A stretch of DNA of 64,000 nt, from NCBI GenBank assembly GCA_016713735.1, contig JADJOP010000005.1, forward strand, positions 248,001-312,000, written 5' to 3'. Shown piece after piece: positions 42,702-51,011 of this stretch. This stretch comes from Bryobacterales bacterium. GTDB lineage: Bacteria > Acidobacteriota > Terriglobia > Bryobacterales > Bryobacteraceae. The notes under the pieces are model-generated. The model worked only from the letters and a program-made list of their open reading frames with translations. It was not told the DNA's origin and did not search any database. Within the stretch, counting starts at the first letter, position 1. Each line of letters starts with the position of its first letter. A program made the position numbers and the translations under genes.

Positions 42702-43043
42702 ATGGAGCGCCGCGCAGAATCCCGTATCCCCTTCGACTGTCCCGTCCGCGTCACCCTGCTCAGCTCTCCGCCCGAGCAGTTTGACGGGATTCTCGTCAAC
42801 GTCTCCGGCCGCGGCGCCCGGCTCCGCGTCCCCCGTCGCATCGAATGCGACGCCGCCCTGCGCATCGACCTCGACAACGCCATGCTCCTCGGCGAAGTCT
42901 GCTACTGCGCCAACGACGGCGACGGCTACGGCATCGGCGTTCAATTGGAACACTCCCTGCTCAACCTCGCCGAAGTGCTGCGCCGCCGCGAGCATCTGCT
43001 GGAGGAAGCCGAACCCGCGCCTCGCGCTTCCCGCCGCGCCTGA
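42702..43043 (+). CDS. PilZ domain protein
   Basis: 113 residues, almost all a PilZ domain. The c-di-GMP-binding signature appears as ERRAESRIPFDCPVRV (RxxxR) near the N-terminus and LVNVSGRGARLRVP (the D/NxSxxG loop) near residue 32; GYGIGVQLE ends the barrel. It probably responds to cyclic di-GMP, in a stand-alone adaptor form. Its last codons form the beginning of a 40-bp tandem repeat. Confidence 0.85.
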   Translation: MERRAESRIPFDCPVRVTLLSSPPEQFDGILVNVSGRGARLRVPRRIECDAALRIDLDNAMLLGEVCYCANDGDGYGIGVQLEHSLLNLAEVLRRREHLLEEAEPAPRASRRA

Positions 43044-43129
43044 TCCAGGCCTGCCACGGCGGTCAACGTCCCGCCGCGCCTGATCCCGGCCTGCCACGGC
43101 GGTCAACGTCCCGCCGCGTCTGATCCCGC
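43031..43129. repeat. 40-bp tandem repeat, two and a half copies
   Basis: Units at 43031-43070 and 43071-43110 differ at one base (A versus C at 43047/43087); a third, partial unit runs to about 43129. The unit starts CCGCCGCGCCTGATCC and ends CGGTCAACGTC. The first copy contains the PilZ stop codon, so the array arose by duplication of that gene end. No protein is coded by the later units. Confidence 0.85.
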
Positions 43130-43180
43130 CCCGCCGCGCCATTCCCGCGCACGGGCCTCCCGCGATACCCTAAAACAGTC

Positions 43181-44062
43181 ATGCGCAAGGTCCTCATCTT
43201 CGGCTCGGCCGGTCAGCTCGGCGTTGAACTCGTCTCCACATTCCGCTCCGCCGGCTTCCAGGTCCACCCCCTCACCCGGGCCAACCTCGACATCACCGAC
43301 GCCGCCGCCGTCGAACACCACATCACCTCCATCGAGCCCGACATCGTCGTCAACTCGGCCGCCTACAACATGGTGGACGTGGCCGAACAGGAGCCCCTCG
43401 CCGCCTTCCAGGTGAATGCCCTCGCCGTACGTCACATGGCCGTCACCTGCCGCCAGGTGGACTCCCTGCTCGTGCACTTCTCCACCGATTACGTCTTTGA
43501 CGGCACGGCCGGCCGCCCCTACACGGAAACCGACGCCGTCCATCCCCTCGGCGCCTACGCCGTCTCCAAGCTTGCCGGCGAATCCTACGCCCAGGCCTAT
43601 CTCGACCGCGTGCTCGTGCTCCGCGTTTCCGGTGTGTTCGGAGCCGCGGGCGTGCGCACGGCCCGCTCCAACTTCCCTGAGCTCATGCTCCGCCTCGCCG
43701 ACGGCGGCAAGGAGATCCGCGTCGTTGAGGACCACGTCGCTTCGCCCTCGTTTGCTCCGGCCATCGCCGAACGCACGCTGGAGCTGGTGAACCGCGGCAT
43801 TCTCGGCGTCGTCCACCTCGGCGGCGGCACACCCATCAGTTGGTATGACTGGGCGCAGATGATCTTCCGCGCCTCCGGCCGCAGCCCGCAACTGAAGGCC
43901 ACCAACGAGCGCGAATACCGCACCGCGGCCCGCCGCCCCAAATACTCCGCCCTTGCCAACGAGCGGCTCGCCACGCTGGGCATCACCCCCATGCCGCCGC
44001 TGGAAGAGACGATCGAGGCCTACATGCAGCAGCGCCGCGTCTACACCGCGGCCGGCGCCTAA
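43181..44062 (+). CDS. rfbD: dTDP-4-dehydrorhamnose reductase
   Basis: 293 residues, extended SDR of the RmlD family. VLIFGSAGQLGVELV binds NAD(P)H; the catalytic triad is seen in VHFSTDYVFDG (Ser/Thr region) and PLGAYAVSKLAGE (Tyr and Lys). It catalyses the last step of dTDP-L-rhamnose synthesis for surface polysaccharide. The other rml genes are not in the window. RmlD is the best family fit, with related sugar-nucleotide reductases as the alternative. Confidence 0.9.
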   Translation: MRKVLIFGSAGQLGVELVSTFRSAGFQVHPLTRANLDITDAAAVEHHITSIEPDIVVNSAAYNMVDVAEQEPLAAFQVNALAVRHMAVTCRQVDSLLVHFSTDYVFDGTAGRPYTETDAVHPLGAYAVSKLAGESYAQAYLDRVLVLRVSGVFGAAGVRTARSNFPELMLRLADGGKEIRVVEDHVASPSFAPAIAERTLELVNRGILGVVHLGGGTPISWYDWAQMIFRASGRSPQLKATNEREYRTAARRPKYSALANERLATLGITPMPPLEETIEAYMQQRRVYTAAGA

Positions 44063-44070
44063 GGCGCGCC

Positions 44071-45045
44071 TCAGCCCTTGCCGGCGAAGTAGCCCTTGCG
44101 CGCCTGCACCTTCTGATCCTTCACCATCGTGCGGATCTCCACCTTGCGGTAGCCGCCATCGCGCACCGCGTTGTTCGGCGAATAGCCCAGCGCATATTGG
44201 CTGCGCATCTCCTCCTGCAACTGCGTGAACACGTCGTCGAGCGAGTTCTTGCGGTCGACATGAAACACGCGCCCGCCGGTCTCCTCGGCCATCTTTTTCA
44301 AGTCGCCGTCGGAGGCCCCGAAACCGCCGAAGCCATAACCATACGCCGCCATGTCGGCGTAGTAGATGCCGTAGATGATCGCATCGGCCTTCTGCGCCGC
44401 CGAGATGGCATCCTCGCGCGAGTAGTGGCTGCCGTAGTCCATGCCGTCGGTGAGCAGGATGATCGCCTTGCGCCCCACCTCGCCGCGCAGCTTCTCGGTG
44501 GCGGCCAGTTGCACGGCGTCATAGAGGATGGTCCCCTTGGGCTTGCGGCTGCTGGGAATCGTGCCCGTGTGCATGGCCCCCACGTCGACGCTGATTTTCA
44601 GATCGTTCAATCCTTTTTCAAGAAGCCGCGCCGAATTCGTCAGATCCTGCAGCAACTCGGCGTCGGCCCCGAACTGGATCAGGAACGCCAGGTCCTTCTG
44701 CCGCAACATGCTGCGGAAAAACGCGCTCGCCGCCCGCCGCTCAATGTCGAGCAGCCGCTCCTGGCTCTTGCTCACATCCACCAGCAGGCCCATCGTCAGC
44801 GGCAAATCCGTTTCGCGCGCGAAGTAGCGGATCTCCTGCTTCTTGCCGTCCTCGAAGACTGTAAAGTCTTCTTTATTGAGGCCGCGCACGTAGCCGCCCC
44901 GCTTGTCGCGCACCGAACACAGCAGGTTCACCAGCTCGACGTCGATCTTGATCACCTGGTCGTCCTGCGCCCGCGCCGCGCTCCAAGCGCCGCCGCCCAG
45001 CAGCGCCAGCACCCAGTACTGCCGCCGGTTGCACTGCATGCTCAC
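44071..45045 (-). CDS. VWFA-related Acidobacteria-type exported protein (TIGR03436-like)
   Basis: 324 residues. An N-terminal membrane leader (YWVLALLGGGAWSAARA) is followed by IKIDVELVNLLCSVRDKRG and a GLNKEDFTVFEDGKKQEI block, the entry region of this acidobacterial family. The von Willebrand A domain has a MIDAS-like motif GLLVDVSKSQ (DxSxS partly degenerate) and IILLTDGMDYG. Function unknown; likely a periplasmic or surface adhesion/assembly protein. The start is the GTG at 45045 or the ATG at 45039. It is divergent from the glycosylase gene. Confidence 0.88.
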   Translation of the reverse strand: MSMQCNRRQYWVLALLGGGAWSAARAQDDQVIKIDVELVNLLCSVRDKRGGYVRGLNKEDFTVFEDGKKQEIRYFARETDLPLTMGLLVDVSKSQERLLDIERRAASAFFRSMLRQKDLAFLIQFGADAELLQDLTNSARLLEKGLNDLKISVDVGAMHTGTIPSSRKPKGTILYDAVQLAATEKLRGEVGRKAIILLTDGMDYGSHYSREDAISAAQKADAIIYGIYYADMAAYGYGFGGFGASDGDLKKMAEETGGRVFHVDRKNSLDDVFTQLQEEMRSQYALGYSPNNAVRDGGYRKVEIRTMVKDQKVQARKGYFAGKG

Positions 45046-45098
45046 TACAATAGCCTCATTACAATAACTATGATGCGCCCCGCCGCGATTCTGTTTCC

Positions 45099-45713
45099 AT
45101 GAGCCCCCACACTTTACGCAAAGCCGCCGCCCACCTCAAGAGTTCGGCCACGCCGCTGGCCGCCGTCGTCCAGCGCGTCGGCCCCTGCCGCATGACGTTC
45201 ACTGAGCCCAGCTTCCCCGCTCTGGTCCGCTGCATCGTCTACCAGCAGCTCAACGGCAAAGCCGCCGCCTCCATCCACACCCGCTTCCAGGCCGCCTGCG
45301 GACGCCCCGGCGTCACCCCCCGCGCCGTCCTCCGCCTCGGTCCGGAAGGACTGCGCGCCGCCGGCATCTCCTCCCAAAAGGCCAGCTACCTCCTCGACCT
45401 CGCCGACCACACCGCCTCCCGCCGCCTCAACTTCGCCCGCCTGCCCTCGCTGCCCGACGAAGAGGTGACCGCCCACCTCACCCAGGTGAAAGGCATCGGC
45501 GAGTGGACCTCGCACATGTTCCTCATGTTCAGCCTCCAGCGCCCCGACATCCTCCCCGTGGGCGACTACGGCATCCGCGCCGCCGTGCAAAAGCTGTATG
45601 GCCTCGACGCCCTGCCCAAGCCCACCGAAATGGAACAGATCGCCCAGCCATGGCGCCCCTGGTGTACGGTGGCGAGTTGGTATCTGTGGCGGAGTTTGGA
45701 ACTGCCGGAGTGA
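45099..45713 (+). CDS. DNA-3-methyladenine glycosylase II (HhH-GPD superfamily)
   Basis: 204 residues. The helix-hairpin-helix-GPD motif is clear: LTQVKGIGEWTSHMFLMFSL followed by DILPVGDYGIRAA, with the catalytic Asp in VGDYG. No Fe-S cluster cysteines follow, so it belongs to the AlkA-like group rather than endonuclease III. It excises alkylated bases (for example 3-methyladenine) at the first step of base excision repair. Between the divergent genes the heptamer TACAATA appears twice (45046-45052 and 45060-45066). Confidence 0.92.
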   Translation: MSPHTLRKAAAHLKSSATPLAAVVQRVGPCRMTFTEPSFPALVRCIVYQQLNGKAAASIHTRFQAACGRPGVTPRAVLRLGPEGLRAAGISSQKASYLLDLADHTASRRLNFARLPSLPDEEVTAHLTQVKGIGEWTSHMFLMFSLQRPDILPVGDYGIRAAVQKLYGLDALPKPTEMEQIAQPWRPWCTVASWYLWRSLELPE

Positions 45714-45741
45714 CGCCACCATCCCCATATCCACTAAACTG

Positions 45742-46509
45742 ATGGACATGGGGACCTTTCCCATCACCCTCGATCCCACCCACCTCGACGGCCTGCCCGC
45801 CGACCACCTCCTGCGCCTCTTCCTCGGCCATTTCGGCCCGGGCTTCGCCGTCTCCACCTCGTTCCAGCGCGACGGCCTCGTCATCATCGACATGGCCCTC
45901 CGCATCGACCCCGCCACCCGCATCTTCACCCTCGACACCGGCCGCCTGCCGCAGGAAACCTACGAGATCATGGAGGCCGTCCGCGCCAAGTACGGCGCGC
46001 GCATCGAACTGGTCTACCCCGACACCGCCGAACTGGAATCCATGACCACGCGCTTCGGCCCCGACCTCTTCCGCCACTCCGTCGCCCAGCGCAAGCTCTG
46101 CTGCCAGATCCGCAAGGTCCGCCCCATGGAGCGCAAACTGGCGGAACTGGACGCCTACGCCGTCGGCCTGCGCCGGGGCCAATCGGGTGAGCGCGCCGAA
46201 ACCCCCAAGGCCCAGCTCATCGACGGCAAGTGGAAGCTCGCCCCCATCGCCGATTGGACCTCGCAACAGGTGGAAGACTACCTCACCGCCAACGACGTCC
46301 CGCGCCATCCGCTGGAGTCGCGCGGCTACCCCTCCATCGGCTGCGCCCCCTGCACGCGCCCCGTCGCCCCCGGCGAACACGAGCGCGCCGGCCGCTGGTG
46401 GTGGGAAGCCGAGGGCGGCAAGGAGTGCGGCCTGCACGTCACGCCCGAAGGCAAAATGAAGCGCGAACTCGACGTCCTGCTCGACGAGGTGCTGGCCCCG
46501 CGCCGCTGA
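45742..46509 (+). CDS. cysH: Assimilatory adenylyl-sulfate reductase
   Basis: 255 residues from the ATG at 45742. Adenylyl/phosphoadenylyl sulfate reductase fold: STSFQRDGLVIIDMAL (modified PP-loop), IFTLDTGRLPQETYEIM, and GLRRGQSGERAETP. The Cys pairs KLCCQIRK and GCAPCTRP, both present, coordinate the 4Fe-4S cluster that marks the APS-specific (not PAPS) form. The catalytic C-terminal Cys is in KECGLHVTPEGK. It reduces activated sulfate to sulfite for cysteine synthesis. A start at the second Met (45748) is also possible. Confidence 0.93.
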   Translation: MDMGTFPITLDPTHLDGLPADHLLRLFLGHFGPGFAVSTSFQRDGLVIIDMALRIDPATRIFTLDTGRLPQETYEIMEAVRAKYGARIELVYPDTAELESMTTRFGPDLFRHSVAQRKLCCQIRKVRPMERKLAELDAYAVGLRRGQSGERAETPKAQLIDGKWKLAPIADWTSQQVEDYLTANDVPRHPLESRGYPSIGCAPCTRPVAPGEHERAGRWWWEAEGGKECGLHVTPEGKMKRELDVLLDEVLAPRR

Positions 46510-46569
46510 CCGGCCGCCTTCCCGCCGGCTCTCATCCGCTACACTGAAGGTTTCCCACCGGAGACCCGT

Positions 46570-47832
46570 TTGATCGACCTGCATACCCACACCACAGCCT
46601 CCGACGGCACCTACACCCCCGAACAACTGGTCCGCGCCGCGAAAGAGGCCGGCCTCGAAGCGCTCGCCATCACCGACCACGACACCTTCTCCGGCTACGA
46701 GGAAGCCCGCCCCATCGCCGCCGCGCTCGGCCTGGAACTCATCTGCGGCATCGAGCTCTCCACGAAGATGCCCGTCCCCGGCCGCCCGCATGGCAAAAGC
46801 GTCCACCTGCTCGGCTACTTCCCCATCAAGCCGCCCTCAGACGAACTGCACGAGTGGATCGCACACCTGCAGGCCTCCCGCCGCGACCGCAACCTCCGCC
46901 TCGCAGCCCGCCTTCGGGAACTCAACCTCGACGTCACCTTCGAGGAAGCCGCCGCCGTCGGTGGCTCGATGACCGGACGCCCCCACTTCGCCCGCGTCCT
47001 CATGGAGAAGGGCTACGTCTCCAGCCTCCAGGAGGCGTTCGATAAGTATCTCGACGAATCCGCCGAAGCCTATGTTGATCGCGAAGAACCCACGCTCGCC
47101 GAAGGCATCCGACGCATCGCCGATGGCGGCGGTGTTCCCTCCATCGCCCACCCCATCCGCCTCGGCCGCCGCACCCCGCAGCAGGAAGAGGACCTCATCC
47201 GTCAGATGAGCAAGATGGGTCTGCAAGCCGTCGAAGCCTACCACTCTGATCACGGTCCGCGCGAGCTGGAGCGCTACCAGCTTCTGGCCCGCCGCTACGG
47301 CCTCGCCGTCTCCGGCGGCACCGACTTCCACGGCGACAACAAGCCCGACGTCAAACTCGGCACCGGCCGCGACAACAACGTCACCGTGCCCAACAAGGTG
47401 CTCGACCGGCTGAAGCAGCTCGCCGCGCGGTTAGCGGTACGTCTTGTCGTCCACCTTGTCCAGGCTCACGTTGTTGCCGAACACCCCCAGCGTCACAATC
47501 GCGAACGTGAACACGCTGTTGCCCTTCTCGATGTGGCCGCCAAAGGCCTGCTCGCCGTTGGTCAGCGTCATGTGCGCGTGAATGCGCCCGTCGATCACAT
47601 AGCCGTTCACGCTGATGATGTCGGCCGGCGTCTCCTTGTCCTCCACGAAGCGGTTCTTCGAGGGGAACGTCCGGTTGCTCACCGAGTGAATGTGATAGTT
47701 CCGCACCGAGCCTACGCCCGAGAGAATCACCGCGTTGCGAATGCCCTGCTGCTGCACCAGCTTCTCCATTCCCGTCAGCAGGTCGGCCTCATATTTGAAC
47801 CGCAACACCACGATGCGCTCAAACTGCCCTGA
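46570..47832 (+). CDS. PHP domain phosphoesterase, 3' end uncertain
   Basis: The recognisable protein spans 46570 to about 47430 (287 residues): DLHTHTTASDGTYTPEQLV and ALAITDHDTFSGYEEA (metal site), VPSIAHPIRLGRRT and SGGTDFHGDNKPDVKLG. It belongs to the PHP family that includes 3',5'-nucleoside bisphosphate phosphatases. TTG start, with GGAG 7 nt upstream. After LKQLAAR the frame runs on for about 400 nt antisense through the next gene, yielding arginine/valine-rich sequence unlike any protein. A TAG lies at 47432-47434 one frame over, so I suspect a lost base and a natural end there. Confidence 0.8.
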   Translation: MIDLHTHTTASDGTYTPEQLVRAAKEAGLEALAITDHDTFSGYEEARPIAAALGLELICGIELSTKMPVPGRPHGKSVHLLGYFPIKPPSDELHEWIAHLQASRRDRNLRLAARLRELNLDVTFEEAAAVGGSMTGRPHFARVLMEKGYVSSLQEAFDKYLDESAEAYVDREEPTLAEGIRRIADGGGVPSIAHPIRLGRRTPQQEEDLIRQMSKMGLQAVEAYHSDHGPRELERYQLLARRYGLAVSGGTDFHGDNKPDVKLGTGRDNNVTVPNKVLDRLKQLAARLAVRLVVHLVQAHVVAEHPQRHNREREHAVALLDVAAKGLLAVGQRHVRVNAPVDHIAVHADDVGRRLLVLHEAVLRGERPVAHRVNVIVPHRAYARENHRVANALLLHQLLHSRQQVGLIFEPQHHDALKLP

Positions 47833-47979
47833 GATCGCATAGGCCTCCGGCACCGCCGCGCTGTTCGGTTTCGAATCATCGTGCGGCGTCGTCGCCTTCG
47901 TGATTTCGGTGATCTTCTTCTCAGCCAGGGCAGGCAGCGCCACGGCGCACAGCACGAGCAGGGCAGGGAATCGCGTCAT
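47431..47979 (-). CDS. Exported PPC/DUF296 domain protein
   Basis: 182 residues. MTRFPALLVLCAVALPALA is a signal peptide. The PPC fold (DUF296) appears as VVLRFKYEADLLTGMEKLVQQQ, NAVILSGVGSVRNYHIHS, and DGRIHAHMTLTNGEQAFGGHIEKG. Most relatives (AT-hook plant proteins, bacterial stand-alone forms) are cytosolic, so the exported form is unusual. The His-x-His pair in IHAHM could bind metal. It is the last gene of the DUF1592-DUF1552-ankyrin run (13 nt after the ankyrin stop). Confidence 0.88.
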   Translation of the reverse strand: MTRFPALLVLCAVALPALAEKKITEITKATTPHDDSKPNSAAVPEAYAISGQFERIVVLRFKYEADLLTGMEKLVQQQGIRNAVILSGVGSVRNYHIHSVSNRTFPSKNRFVEDKETPADIISVNGYVIDGRIHAHMTLTNGEQAFGGHIEKGNSVFTFAIVTLGVFGNNVSLDKVDDKTYR

Positions 47980-47992
47980 GGACGCGAGCTTA

Positions 47993-49531
47993 TCACTGGA
48001 TGGGTTTCACCGGCGCGGGCACAGTGGGCCTGGCCGTGGGCGGCATCGGCGTCCCATAGGGCGAGATGTTGCCGCCGCCTTCGCTCTGCTCAGGAATCGG
48101 CAGCCCCGCCGCGCGCATCACCTTGTGAAACGCCGCCACCGTCACCGCCGACGGTTTGTAGTTGCCGAAGCGGTAGCCCTCGGCAATGCGCAGCGGTGTC
48201 CAGCCGAAGCGGTTTCGCTTGCTCCATACCTCGGGCTTCGCGCCGCGCGCCGCCAGAAACTCCACCGCCGCCGGAGCGTTCTTGTACGCCGCCCCGTGCA
48301 TCGCCGTCTCGCCGTTCTTGTCCACCGCGTTGATGTCGTTGCCCAGCTTCAGCGCCACTTCGAGCGCCTCCACCACTTCGCTCTCCGTGCCCGCATCCTC
48401 GCCCGGCGAACGCGTGCCCAGCCCGGCCGCCGCCATCAGCGGCGTCGCGCCGTCGGCATTCGGAATCAGCGGATCGGCCCCCAATTCGGCCAGAAGCTTC
48501 ATCAACTCCGCATCCGCCGTCTTCGACGCCAGGAAAAACGGCGTCGCCCCCAGCGTATTCAGACTCGTCAGTCCGAAACCAACCTTCTTCGTCATGCGAG
48601 CGTTCAGGTTCGCGCCCTTGGCCGCCAGCGTGCGCACAAACGCCAGGCTCGTCATCGTGCCCGAACCCTGCGGCGGCGGATCGTTATCCCCGCCCCCCGG
48701 CTTCCGCACGTTCGTCACCATGTGCAGCGCCGTGTAGCCCGTTCCGGCCGCATTCGCATCAGCCCCGGCATCAAGCAGATACGCAGCCACCTCGAAATGC
48801 GCGCTGCCGGTAGCAAACATCAGCGCCGTCGTCCCAAGCTTCGGCACATCCTTCCTCGGCAGCCGACCCTTACGCCCGCTCAGCGGAATCGCATCATTCA
48901 CATTCGCGCCCGCCTTCAGCAGCGCCTTCACCGCCGCCAGATGCCCCTCGCGCGCCGCAAACAGAATCGCCGTGAACCCGGAATCAAGCCGCGCATTCAC
49001 ATCAGCGCCCGCCGCCGCCAGCGCTTCGATCACCTCGGCATTGCCCTCGGCCGCCGCCCAAATCAGTGCGTTTTGTCCGAATTGGCTCTCTCGCGCCGCC
49101 ACATCCGCCCCGGCGGCGAGCAGCGCCCGCACCGCCTCCAGGCGTCCCGTGCGGGAAGCCGTCATCAGCGGTGTCTCCCCGCCCGGCAGCGCCAGGTTCA
49201 CATTCGCCCCGGCTTGAATGAGCAACCGCACCAGCGCCGCGTTGCCGTTCTGGCAGGCCATCGACAACGGCGTCATGCCATAGCGGTTCGTCGCATCGAC
49301 CTTCGCCCCGGCCTTCACCAGCGCCGCGGCCAACTCCCCATCGTCGTTGTAGGACGCCCAATGCAGCGCTGTTGAACCATCCACTTGCGGTGAGTTCGCA
49401 TCGGCCTTTTGTGCGAGCATCGCCACCACCGCCGCACGGTCGCCCGCCTTGGCCGCATCGGCCAGCTTCGATTCCACGCCCGCCCACGCCACGCAGGCCA
49501 CCGCCGCCAACCACAGTGTCCGCATAGTCAC
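47993..49531 (-). CDS. Exported ankyrin repeat protein
   Basis: 512 residues with a signal peptide (MRTLWLAAVACVAWA, starting at either Met1 or Met3). At least ten ankyrin repeats run to about residue 465, seen as recurring DGSTALHWAS, YGMTPLSMACQNGN, GGETPLMTASRTGR, GQNALIWAAAEGN, GTTALMFATG, NADGATPLMAAA and NGETAMHGAA. The last part is proline-rich (PPTARPTVPAPVKP). The export signal means the repeats act in the periplasm, presumably in protein contacts. The ATG follows the DUF1552 stop at once, so they are co-translated. Confidence 0.92.
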   Translation of the reverse strand: MTMRTLWLAAVACVAWAGVESKLADAAKAGDRAAVVAMLAQKADANSPQVDGSTALHWASYNDDGELAAALVKAGAKVDATNRYGMTPLSMACQNGNAALVRLLIQAGANVNLALPGGETPLMTASRTGRLEAVRALLAAGADVAARESQFGQNALIWAAAEGNAEVIEALAAAGADVNARLDSGFTAILFAAREGHLAAVKALLKAGANVNDAIPLSGRKGRLPRKDVPKLGTTALMFATGSAHFEVAAYLLDAGADANAAGTGYTALHMVTNVRKPGGGDNDPPPQGSGTMTSLAFVRTLAAKGANLNARMTKKVGFGLTSLNTLGATPFFLASKTADAELMKLLAELGADPLIPNADGATPLMAAAGLGTRSPGEDAGTESEVVEALEVALKLGNDINAVDKNGETAMHGAAYKNAPAAVEFLAARGAKPEVWSKRNRFGWTPLRIAEGYRFGNYKPSAVTVAAFHKVMRAAGLPIPEQSEGGGNISPYGTPMPPTARPTVPAPVKPIQ

Positions 49532-50866
49532 CTACAGCGCCAGCGGCTCAGCCAGCTCAGGAATCTTGCCCGTGCTGTCGGCAAACTTGTCGAGCTTCAC
49601 GCCCGCGCGATCGAGCAGTGTCAAATGCAGATTCGCCATCGGCGTGGGCTTCTCATAGCGGATGTGCCGCCCGCCATTCGCCCCGCCGCCCGCCACCAGC
49701 ACCGGCAGGTTCACATGATCATGCTTGTCCGCGTTGCTCATGCCGCTGCCATACAAAATCAGCGCATGGTCGAGCAGCGACCCATCTCCATCCGGTGTGG
49801 CCTTCAGCTTCTCCAGGAAGTACGCGAACAGCGACACATGGAACGCATTGATCTTGGCCACCTTCGCCAACTTCTCCGGATCGCCGCCGTTGTGCGTCAA
49901 CGGATGATGCGGCTCGGTGACGCCCGTCTCCGGATACACGCGCGTGCTCGCCTCGCGCGCCAGTTGGAACGTGATCACCCGCGTCGCATCGCCCTGCATC
50001 GCCAGCACCTGCAAATCGAACATCAACCGCGCATGGTCGGCATACGACGCCGGCACGCCCACCGGGCGGTCAAGATCAGGCAGCTTCGAATCCGCCGCCG
50101 CCGCTTCAGCCTTCTGAATGCGCCGCTCCACCTCGCGCACCGTGTCCAGATAATCGTTCACCTTCGTGCGGTCGCTTGGCCCCACCTTGCTCTGCAGACG
50201 CGCAATGTCGTCGCGCACCCAATCGAGCAGGCTCGCGTTCTTGCGCAACTCCGCGCGCCGGTCCGCCGTGCTGCCGCCTTCGCCAAACAACCGCTCAAAG
50301 GCCACGCGCGGATGCGCTTCGGCCGGCAGCGGCGTCGTCGGCGACGACCACGACAAATTGTTCTGATACACGCAGGCGTAGCCGTTGTCGCACTGGCCCA
50401 CCGTCGTCAGCAGATCCATCGCCAGCTCGATCGACGGCAGCCGCGTCTCCTGCCCCATCTGCTTCGCCGCGATCTGATCCACCGTCGTGCCGAGATAGTA
50501 GTCCGTGCTCTCGGTCCACTTCGCCGTGGCCGCGCTCAGGAAGGCCGCGTTCGACGTTGCATGCGTCCCCGGATAGGCGTTGCGCAGTTCGAGATTGGTG
50601 ACCACCGTCAGCTGATCGAGCACGGGCGCGAGTGCCCGCAGCGATGGCGATAGCTCCGTCAGCCGCCCCGTCTGTTGCGGCGTCCACTCCGGCATATGCG
50701 CGCCCATCGGCATGTAGACGAAGCCCAGCCGCTTCACCGGCCGCGCCGGACTTGCCGCCAGCGCCGTCATCGCCGGCATCATCGCGTCCAGCAACGGCAG
50801 CGACACCGCCGCGCCCATGCCGCGCAGCAGCGTGCGGCGCGCGAGCGCCTTCTTGGTCACGATCAT
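49532..50866 (-). CDS. DUF1552 domain exported protein
   Basis: 444 residues. The ATG at 50866 has an AGGAGGG-type ribosome-binding site and gives MIVTKKALARRTLLRGMGAAVSLPLLDAM, a twin-arginine signal; upstream in-frame Met are shadows. The alkaline-phosphatase-superfamily-like DUF1552 fold is recognised by RLGFVYMPMGAHMPEW, LTVVTNLELRNAYPGTHAT and ILYGSGMSNADKHDHVNLP. The family always accompanies DUF1592 cytochromes; activity unknown. It overlaps the restored DUF1592 stop (50863) by 4 nt and abuts the ankyrin gene. Confidence 0.92.
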   Translation of the reverse strand: MIVTKKALARRTLLRGMGAAVSLPLLDAMMPAMTALAASPARPVKRLGFVYMPMGAHMPEWTPQQTGRLTELSPSLRALAPVLDQLTVVTNLELRNAYPGTHATSNAAFLSAATAKWTESTDYYLGTTVDQIAAKQMGQETRLPSIELAMDLLTTVGQCDNGYACVYQNNLSWSSPTTPLPAEAHPRVAFERLFGEGGSTADRRAELRKNASLLDWVRDDIARLQSKVGPSDRTKVNDYLDTVREVERRIQKAEAAAADSKLPDLDRPVGVPASYADHARLMFDLQVLAMQGDATRVITFQLAREASTRVYPETGVTEPHHPLTHNGGDPEKLAKVAKINAFHVSLFAYFLEKLKATPDGDGSLLDHALILYGSGMSNADKHDHVNLPVLVAGGGANGGRHIRYEKPTPMANLHLTLLDRAGVKLDKFADSTGKIPELAEPLAL

Positions 50867-51011
50867 TGTGCCCTCCTCATCTGAAACGGGACACTCTCCA
50901 CGATGCCCAGCACGAACGACGAAAAGCGCCAATCCTGTTTCTGGGCCTGTGCTGTGATCTTTCGTATGGCGGGCGCGTCAAAATGCTCTACGCCCCGTCC
51001 CAACGCATACG

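Noticed and set aside
43031..43129. Repeat array considered as a CRISPR or satellite
   Set aside because: Contiguous units without unique spacers; a simple tandem duplication.
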